A stretch of DNA of 35,128 bases. Origin: JAKOWB01 sp038363005. GTDB lineage: Bacteria; Pseudomonadota; Alphaproteobacteria; Kiloniellales; JACOMY01. Where the stretch lies: contig JBBQBI010000035.1 in assembly GCA_038363005.1 (NCBI GenBank), forward strand, positions 1-35,128. Direction: 5' to 3'. The stretch's first letter is position 1. Each line of letters opens with the position of its first letter. The notes under the pieces were generated by a model that worked only from the letters and a program-made list of their open reading frames with translations, searched no databases and was not told where the DNA came from. The translations under genes were made by a program, and so were the position numbers. This document shows positions 30,860 through 35,128 of this stretch, piece after piece.

Positions 30860-31692
30860 ATCATCACCGGTCCGACCGCGTTCTCATGCTCGGCGATCGG
30901 CACGCGGCGCAGCACGCGCTTTTCGGCCGGATCGAAGTTGGTGCGGGCGTGCTGCAGGATGCGATTGTCCCAGAACACCAGGTCGTGCTGCTGCCAGACG
31001 TGGCGATAAATGACCTTGGGGTCCTCAAGGTAGGGGAAGAGCTCCTCCAGCAGCGCGTCGCCTTCCGCCTGGTCCATGCCCAGGATGCTGGCTGTCATCA
31101 GGCGGTTGATCAGCAGCACGGTGCGGCCGGTTTCGGGGTGCGGCCAGGCGATGGGATGCTGGGCCCGCACCGTGAGCGGACTGAGGTTGCTGATGTCGAC
31201 CCGGCGGTCGCCGCGGTTTGGGCCGTAGTCGTAGACGTTGTCAGTCTTCAGTCCCTGCACCCGCTGCTTCAGGCGCGACGGCAGGTTGTCCCAGGCCAGC
31301 CCGGCGTTGGCGAAGAGCGTGTCGCCACCCTGGCTCGGTACCTGCACGGCATAGAGCGCGATCGCCTTCAGCGGGTACTTGAAATAGACCTGATCGGAGT
31401 GGAACAGCAGCTCGCCGGTGGGCAGCGCGCCATCCTTGTGGGCGTTGGAGATGTTCATGGTCTTGCCGCCATGCTTCATGTGCTCGCCCATCTTCGACAC
31501 CGGGCCGAACAGCTCCGACAACCGCACTTCGTCGTCGGTCGAGATCTCCTGGCCGCGGATCAGCAGCAGATGGTGCTCGAGGAAGGCCTGCTTGAGGGCC
31601 GCCATGGTTTCCGGCGTATAGGGTTGGCTGGCGTCGAAGCCGATCAGCTCGGCACCCAGCATCGGCGAGATGCGCTTTACCTGGAACGTCAT
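30856..31692 (-). CDS. TauD/TfdA-family Fe(II)/2-oxoglutarate-dependent dioxygenase
   Basis: The 278-residue double-stranded beta-helix oxygenase has the facial triad His98-x-Asp100 (LLFHSDQVY) and distal His248 (ILQHAR). The 2-oxoglutarate carboxylate Arg lies in KRVLRRVPI (Arg262/263). Length and the N-terminal GAELIGFD fit TfdA/TauD. ATG 31692 follows AGGAGG. It would hydroxylate an acid, sulfonate or ether, consuming 2-oxoglutarate and O2. It sits between RraA-3 and the lyase in the TRAP-3 operon, suggesting it introduces the hydroxyl needed for later C-C cleavage. Confidence 0.92.
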   Translation of the reverse strand: MTFQVKRISPMLGAELIGFDASQPYTPETMAALKQAFLEHHLLLIRGQEISTDDEVRLSELFGPVSKMGEHMKHGGKTMNISNAHKDGALPTGELLFHSDQVYFKYPLKAIALYAVQVPSQGGDTLFANAGLAWDNLPSRLKQRVQGLKTDNVYDYGPNRGDRRVDISNLSPLTVRAQHPIAWPHPETGRTVLLINRLMTASILGMDQAEGDALLEELFPYLEDPKVIYRHVWQQHDLVFWDNRILQHARTNFDPAEKRVLRRVPIAEHENAVGPVMI

Positions 31693-31704
31693 GGTTCCGT
31701 CCTC

Positions 31705-32430
31705 CTAGGCCTGCTTCGCCTGGTCCTGCTGCCAGGTCATGTCGCGAACTTCGGCGCCGGTGGCGGCCACCGCCTTGCCGATGCCGAGAATGTCGAACAG
31801 CGTCGCCCCGGCGGCCAGCTTTTGCCGAACGCCTTCTTCCTTGGCGGCCCGCTCGCGCGCGCCATCGACGGCGCGCTTCAGGTGCTCGGGCGGGATCACC
31901 AGCACGCCGTCGGCGTCAGCGACGATGATGTCGCCTGGATTGACGATGACGCCACCGGCCACCACCGGCACGTTGACCGCGCCGGGGCCGCGCTTTTCCG
32001 GGTGCGAGGCATGGATCGAGGAGGACCAGACCGGGAAGCCCAGCTCCACCAGCTGCGCCGCGTCGCGCACCGAGGCATCGGCCACCAGGCCGGCGATGCC
32101 CTTCTCCTGCGCGTAGCGGCCGGCCAGCTCGCCCCATAGCGCGCCCTGGTGCCCGCCGCCGTTGGCCATCACCAGCACCTGGCCCTTGCCGGCCAGATAG
32201 AGCGCTTGGTGCATCATCAGGTTGTCGCCGGGATAGTTGAAGGCGGTGACCGCCGGGCCGGCGACCCGCATGGACAGCGCCAACGGCCGCAGCCGCGGAT
32301 CCATCAGTAGCATGCGCCCGGTGACGGCGCCCAGCGCCTCGTGCAGGTCGGCGACGCCGCAGGCGCCAGCCGCGGCGACCAGAGCCGGGTCGCTGGCGGG
32401 AACCTTGGTGTAGATCACGGGTCCGATCAT
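31705..32430 (-). CDS. RraA-like class II aldolase (HMG/CHA aldolase type), copy 3
   Basis: The 241-residue RraA-fold protein has HQGALWGELAGRY (94-106), DASVRD with Arg122-Asp123, SHPEKRGPGAVNVPVVAGG and DADGVLVIPP. Its ATG overlaps the hydroxyacid dehydrogenase stop (ATGA, 32427-32430), and the TauD gene follows after 12 bases. The catalytic Arg-Asp and GAxxGE.LA signature support metal-dependent aldolase or oxaloacetate decarboxylase activity. The bond it cleaves is probably set up by the dehydrogenase or dioxygenase in the same operon. Confidence 0.87.
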   Translation of the reverse strand: MIGPVIYTKVPASDPALVAAAGACGVADLHEALGAVTGRMLLMDPRLRPLALSMRVAGPAVTAFNYPGDNLMMHQALYLAGKGQVLVMANGGGHQGALWGELAGRYAQEKGIAGLVADASVRDAAQLVELGFPVWSSSIHASHPEKRGPGAVNVPVVAGGVIVNPGDIIVADADGVLVIPPEHLKRAVDGARERAAKEEGVRQKLAAGATLFDILGIGKAVAATGAEVRDMTWQQDQAKQA

Positions 32431-33410
32431 GACTTGCGTTGCTCCCAGAGGTCGGCGTTCAAAAGAGTGGCCGGTTGCTTGCCGGCGAAGACGCTGTCGA
32501 TCACCTCGGCGACGCTCATGGCCATGCCGCGCAGCGCATCCTCGGTGACCCCGGCGACGTGCGGTGAGAGCACGACATTGTCCAGCTTGAACAGCGGGTT
32601 GTCGGCCGCAGGCGGCTCCTGCTCGAAGACATCGAGACCGGCGCCGCCGATTTTCTTTGCCTGCAGCGCGGCGATTAGCGCCGCCTCTTCGATCAGGCCG
32701 CCGCGCGAGGTGTTGACGATGATGGCATGCGGCCGCATGGCGGCAATCGCCGCGGCGTTCACCAGGTGCTGCGTCGCCTTGCTCAGCGGCGCATGGACCG
32801 AGATGACATCGCTCTGCGCCGCCAGGGCGGCCAGGCTCTCGACCTTGGTGGCGCCAGCCTTGGCCATGTCGGCGGCGGAGACGAAGGGATCGTAGGCCAG
32901 CACCTTCATGTTGAAGCCGGTGCCGCAGATGCGCGCGGTCACGCGGGCGATCTGGCCACAGCCGACCAAGCCCAGTGTCTTACCCCAAAGCTCGTGCAAG
33001 CTGAGCTTCCAGCGTTCGTTGAAGCGGCCCTCGCGCACGCAGGCGTCCATCGCCCGCACCTGGCGCAGCACCGCCAGCATCAGTGTCACCGCGCCCTCGG
33101 CAACCGCCGTCGAGTTGGCGCCACCCGGCGTGTTGCAGACCAGCACGCCATGGCGGCTGGCGGCGGGAATGTCGATGTTGTCGACGCCGGAGCCATGCTT
33201 GGCCACCAGCTTCAGTCTTGGCGCGTTGCCCAACAGCGCCTCGTCGATCTTGAACACCCGCACCACGATCGCGTCCGCCGCGGCGATCGCCTGGGCGCGA
33301 TCCGCCGCCGCATCCATGCCGGGCAGGAAGGCAACCTCGTAACTGGCGCGCAGGCGCTCCAGCCCGGCGGCATGGATCGGATCGGCGACGACAATCGTCG
33401 GACGTGGCAT
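32427..33410 (-). CDS. D-isomer-specific 2-hydroxyacid dehydrogenase (PGDH-like)
   Basis: The 327-residue NAD-dependent dehydrogenase has catalytic Arg236 (NTSRGG), Glu265 (DVFEQEP) and His284 (LSPHVAG). The Rossmann loop LGLVGCGQIA (147-156) has Ala where the third Gly is usual. KHGSGVDNIDI is the typical substrate-domain strand. ATG 33410 follows TAGGAG. It has no ACT domain, so it is not a regulated serine-pathway enzyme. It most likely interconverts a 2-hydroxy and a 2-oxo acid imported by TRAP-3, 14 bases after the dctM stop. Confidence 0.9.
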   Translation of the reverse strand: MPRPTIVVADPIHAAGLERLRASYEVAFLPGMDAAADRAQAIAAADAIVVRVFKIDEALLGNAPRLKLVAKHGSGVDNIDIPAASRHGVLVCNTPGGANSTAVAEGAVTLMLAVLRQVRAMDACVREGRFNERWKLSLHELWGKTLGLVGCGQIARVTARICGTGFNMKVLAYDPFVSAADMAKAGATKVESLAALAAQSDVISVHAPLSKATQHLVNAAAIAAMRPHAIIVNTSRGGLIEEAALIAALQAKKIGGAGLDVFEQEPPAADNPLFKLDNVVLSPHVAGVTEDALRGMAMSVAEVIDSVFAGKQPATLLNADLWEQRKS

Positions 33411-33424
33411 GGGACGCAGGACTC

Positions 33425-34702
33425 CTAGAATACCTTGAGCAGGAAGAGCGACAGCTCCGGCACGTAGGTGATGATCATGAGGGCCACCAGTTCGACCGCG
33501 ATCAGCGGGATCAATGGCCGCACGATCTTGTCGACCGGGACGCCGCTGACCGCCGAGGCGGTGAACAGCGTGTAGCCCAGCGGCGGATGGGTCAGGCCGA
33601 CAGCGATGTTCATCACCACGATGATGCCGAAGTGGATCGGATCGACGCCGATGGTGTTGCCGACATGGATCAGGAAGCTGGAGAGGATGATGATGGCCGC
33701 CAACTCGTCCATGAAAGAGCCGACGATCAGCAGCAGCACGTTGATCATCAGCAGGATGATCACCGGATCGTCGGACACGCTGAGCAGCATGCGGCCCAGG
33801 CGGTCGGGCAGCTGGTTGTAGCCCATGAACCAGCTGAAGGTCGCCGACATGCCGACGATGAAGAGGATCATCGCCGAGGTCTTCATCGAGCGCAGCACGA
33901 TGGCCGGCAGGTCGCCCAGGCGGATCTCGCGCGACAGCAGCCCAACCAGCATGCCGTAGAACACGCCGACGGCGCCGGCCTCGGTCGGGGTGAAGACGCC
34001 GCCGTAGATGCCGCCCAGGATGATGACCGGCGCCAACAGCGCCCACTTGCCCTCGTTCAGCGTGGTCAGCAGCAGGCGGAAGGAGAAGCGCCCGGGATCG
34101 ACCGGGATGCGCTTGCGCTTGGCGTGCACGTAGCACATCACCATCAGGCCAACGGAGATCAGCAGGCCCGGCACGATGCCGGCGATGAACAGCTTAGTGA
34201 TCGACTCGTTGGCCACCACGCCCCAGATGATCAGCGGGATCGAGGGCGGGATCAGGATGCCGATCGGCCCGTAGGTGGCAGCCAGCGCGGCGGAAAACTC
34301 ACGCGAATAGCCGCGCCGCACCATCTCGGGGATCGTCGCCTTGCCGATCGCGGCGGTGGTGGCGTTGGCCGAACCGGTGATGGCACCGAAGGCGGTGGCC
34401 GAGGCCACGGCGACGATGGCGGCGCCACCCGGTCGGCGGCCGAGCAGCACCATGGCCACGTTGACCAGCTTGCGCGACAGCCCGCCGGTGAACATCAGGT
34501 CGCCGGCCAGGATGAAACAGGGGATCGACAGCAGGGTGTAGAGGCTGATGCCGGAAATCAGGTGCTGCGGTACCACCACCAGGTCGATGCCCTCGACCCA
34601 CAGCGCCGACAGCGCCGAGATACCGATGGCGAAGGCGAAGGGCGTGCCGATCAGCAGCAGGACACCGAACACCGACAGCAGGACAATCTCGCTCTCGCTC
34701 AT
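33425..34702 (-). CDS. dctM: TRAP transporter large permease DctM, system 3
   Basis: The 425-residue DctM permease has about 12 membrane segments with SIPCFILAGDLMFTGGL, GSANATTAAIGKATIPEM, TYGPIGILIPPSIPLIIWG, FTPTEAGAVGVFYG and GLTHPPLGYTLF. The signature 'SGSs.A..a..g' loop reads TGSANATTAAIG, and 'HPPLG' replaces the 'TPPvG' of systems 1 and 2. This places it in a different DctM subgroup. ATG 34702 overlaps the dctQ stop (ATGA). Confidence 0.93.
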   Translation of the reverse strand: MSESEIVLLSVFGVLLLIGTPFAFAIGISALSALWVEGIDLVVVPQHLISGISLYTLLSIPCFILAGDLMFTGGLSRKLVNVAMVLLGRRPGGAAIVAVASATAFGAITGSANATTAAIGKATIPEMVRRGYSREFSAALAATYGPIGILIPPSIPLIIWGVVANESITKLFIAGIVPGLLISVGLMVMCYVHAKRKRIPVDPGRFSFRLLLTTLNEGKWALLAPVIILGGIYGGVFTPTEAGAVGVFYGMLVGLLSREIRLGDLPAIVLRSMKTSAMILFIVGMSATFSWFMGYNQLPDRLGRMLLSVSDDPVIILLMINVLLLIVGSFMDELAAIIILSSFLIHVGNTIGVDPIHFGIIVVMNIAVGLTHPPLGYTLFTASAVSGVPVDKIVRPLIPLIAVELVALMIITYVPELSLFLLKVF

Positions 34703-35128
34703 GCCGCGTCCTTTGCCGCCGCGGCGGGACCGATCAACAGATTGGTAACGGCGTGCAGCACCAGCAGCACGCCGATGACCGGCAGCACGATATAGAGCAC
34801 CTGCAAGGGGTAGTGCACTGCCGGCGAGAGGTTGCCCCAGACCAGATCCAGGAGGGCGCTGCCGGTAATGACCAGGATGACGCCGAAGCCGGTGATCAGC
34901 AGCATGATGAAGATATCGAGGGCACTGGCCAGACGCCTTGGCAACGCATGGATAATGAAGGTGAAGCGCACATGCGTGCGCTCGCGCACGCCGATGGTGG
35001 CGAGCAGCAGCATCAGCCAGGCAAAGAAGAAGATCGCCAGCTCGTCGGTCCAGGCCAGCGGTTCGTCCAGCACGTAGCGGAAGAAGACCTGCAGCAGCAG
35101 CGAGCCGATGACGCAGACGGTCAGCAGC
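34699..35128 (-). CDS. dctQ: TRAP transporter small permease DctQ, system 3 (partial, runs off the window)
   Basis: The last 142 codons of a DctQ are present; the 5' end lies beyond base 35128. The frame stays open to the edge, reading ...LLLQVFFRYVLDEPLAWTDE, the DctQ helix-1/loop signature, then RERTHVRFTFIIHALP and two further hydrophobic helices. A GTG at 35073 is internal, not the start. A dctP gene is expected just to the right. Confidence 0.92.
   Translation of the reverse strand, partial: LLTVCVIGSLLLQVFFRYVLDEPLAWTDELAIFFFAWLMLLLATIGVRERTHVRFTFIIHALPRRLASALDIFIMLLITGFGVILVITGSALLDLVWGNLSPAVHYPLQVLYIVLPVIGVLLVLHAVTNLLIGPAAAAKDAA

Noticed and set aside
32427..34136. 569-residue minus-strand frame suggesting a fusion with the hydroxyacid dehydrogenase
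   Set aside because: The extra N-terminal part is an out-of-frame reading of dctM-3. The dehydrogenase starts at ATG 33410 with its own ribosome site.

Overview
The window is a high-GC stretch (mostly GC-rich codons, few AT-rich patches) that looks like the accessory metabolism of an alphaproteobacterium, perhaps Rhodospirillales/Acetobacteraceae-like. That placement is inferred from the density of TRAP transporters, RraA-like aldolases and LigI-like amidohydrolases, not from a phylogenetic marker. I see no rRNA, tRNA, CRISPR array or insertion sequence.

Layout. (1) 1-209 is a perfect 60-bp inverted repeat around a G/C homopolymer mess, most likely an assembly or amplification foldback at a contig end. 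(2) 155-1459: Tat-exported LivK-type binding protein. (3) 1460-2484: about 1 kb without an intact gene, holding a truncated nitronate monooxygenase and an autotransporter fragment. (4) 2485-5850 (minus): operon LLM flavin monooxygenase > RraA aldolase > flavin reductase > alpha/beta hydrolase. (5) 6018-10799: LysR regulator divergent from an operon of FMN 2-hydroxyacid oxidase > SDR > two tandem amidohydrolases. (6) 10804-13782 (minus): TRAP transporter 1 (DctPQM), divergent from amidohydrolase 3 and an HpaI aldolase (13981-15641). (7) 15669-18256 (minus): HpaI aldolase 2 > IlvD/Edd dehydratase, divergent from RraA 2 (18388-19098). (8) 19105-24524 (minus): operon GMC oxidoreductase > LLM monooxygenase 2 > SMP-30-type lactonase > flavin reductase 2 > RibB with a degenerate RibA domain; divergent from TRAP transporter 2 (24638-27517). 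(9) 27514-28185: FCD-type GntR regulator; 28324-29544: MFS exporter. (10) 29667-35128 (minus): TRAP 3 (DctQM; DctQ cut by the window edge) > 2-hydroxyacid dehydrogenase > RraA 3 > TauD dioxygenase > ICL/PEP-mutase-type lyase > ABM-domain protein.

How it fits together. The region is a set of parallel uptake-plus-catabolism modules for carboxylated small molecules. Each imports an organic acid by TRAP or ABC transport, oxidises it, opens a lactone or ester, and cleaves C-C bonds with class II pyruvate aldolases. The most striking hypothesis is that the two LLM operons are two-component, FMNH2-dependent Baeyer-Villiger-like routes: dehydrogenase > monooxygenase + reductase > lactonase/esterase, one of them carrying its own riboflavin-precursor gene. 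Three RraA paralogues, two HpaI aldolases, three amidohydrolases, two LLM/reductase pairs and three TRAP systems show heavy paralogue accumulation. Substrates cannot be read from the sequence.
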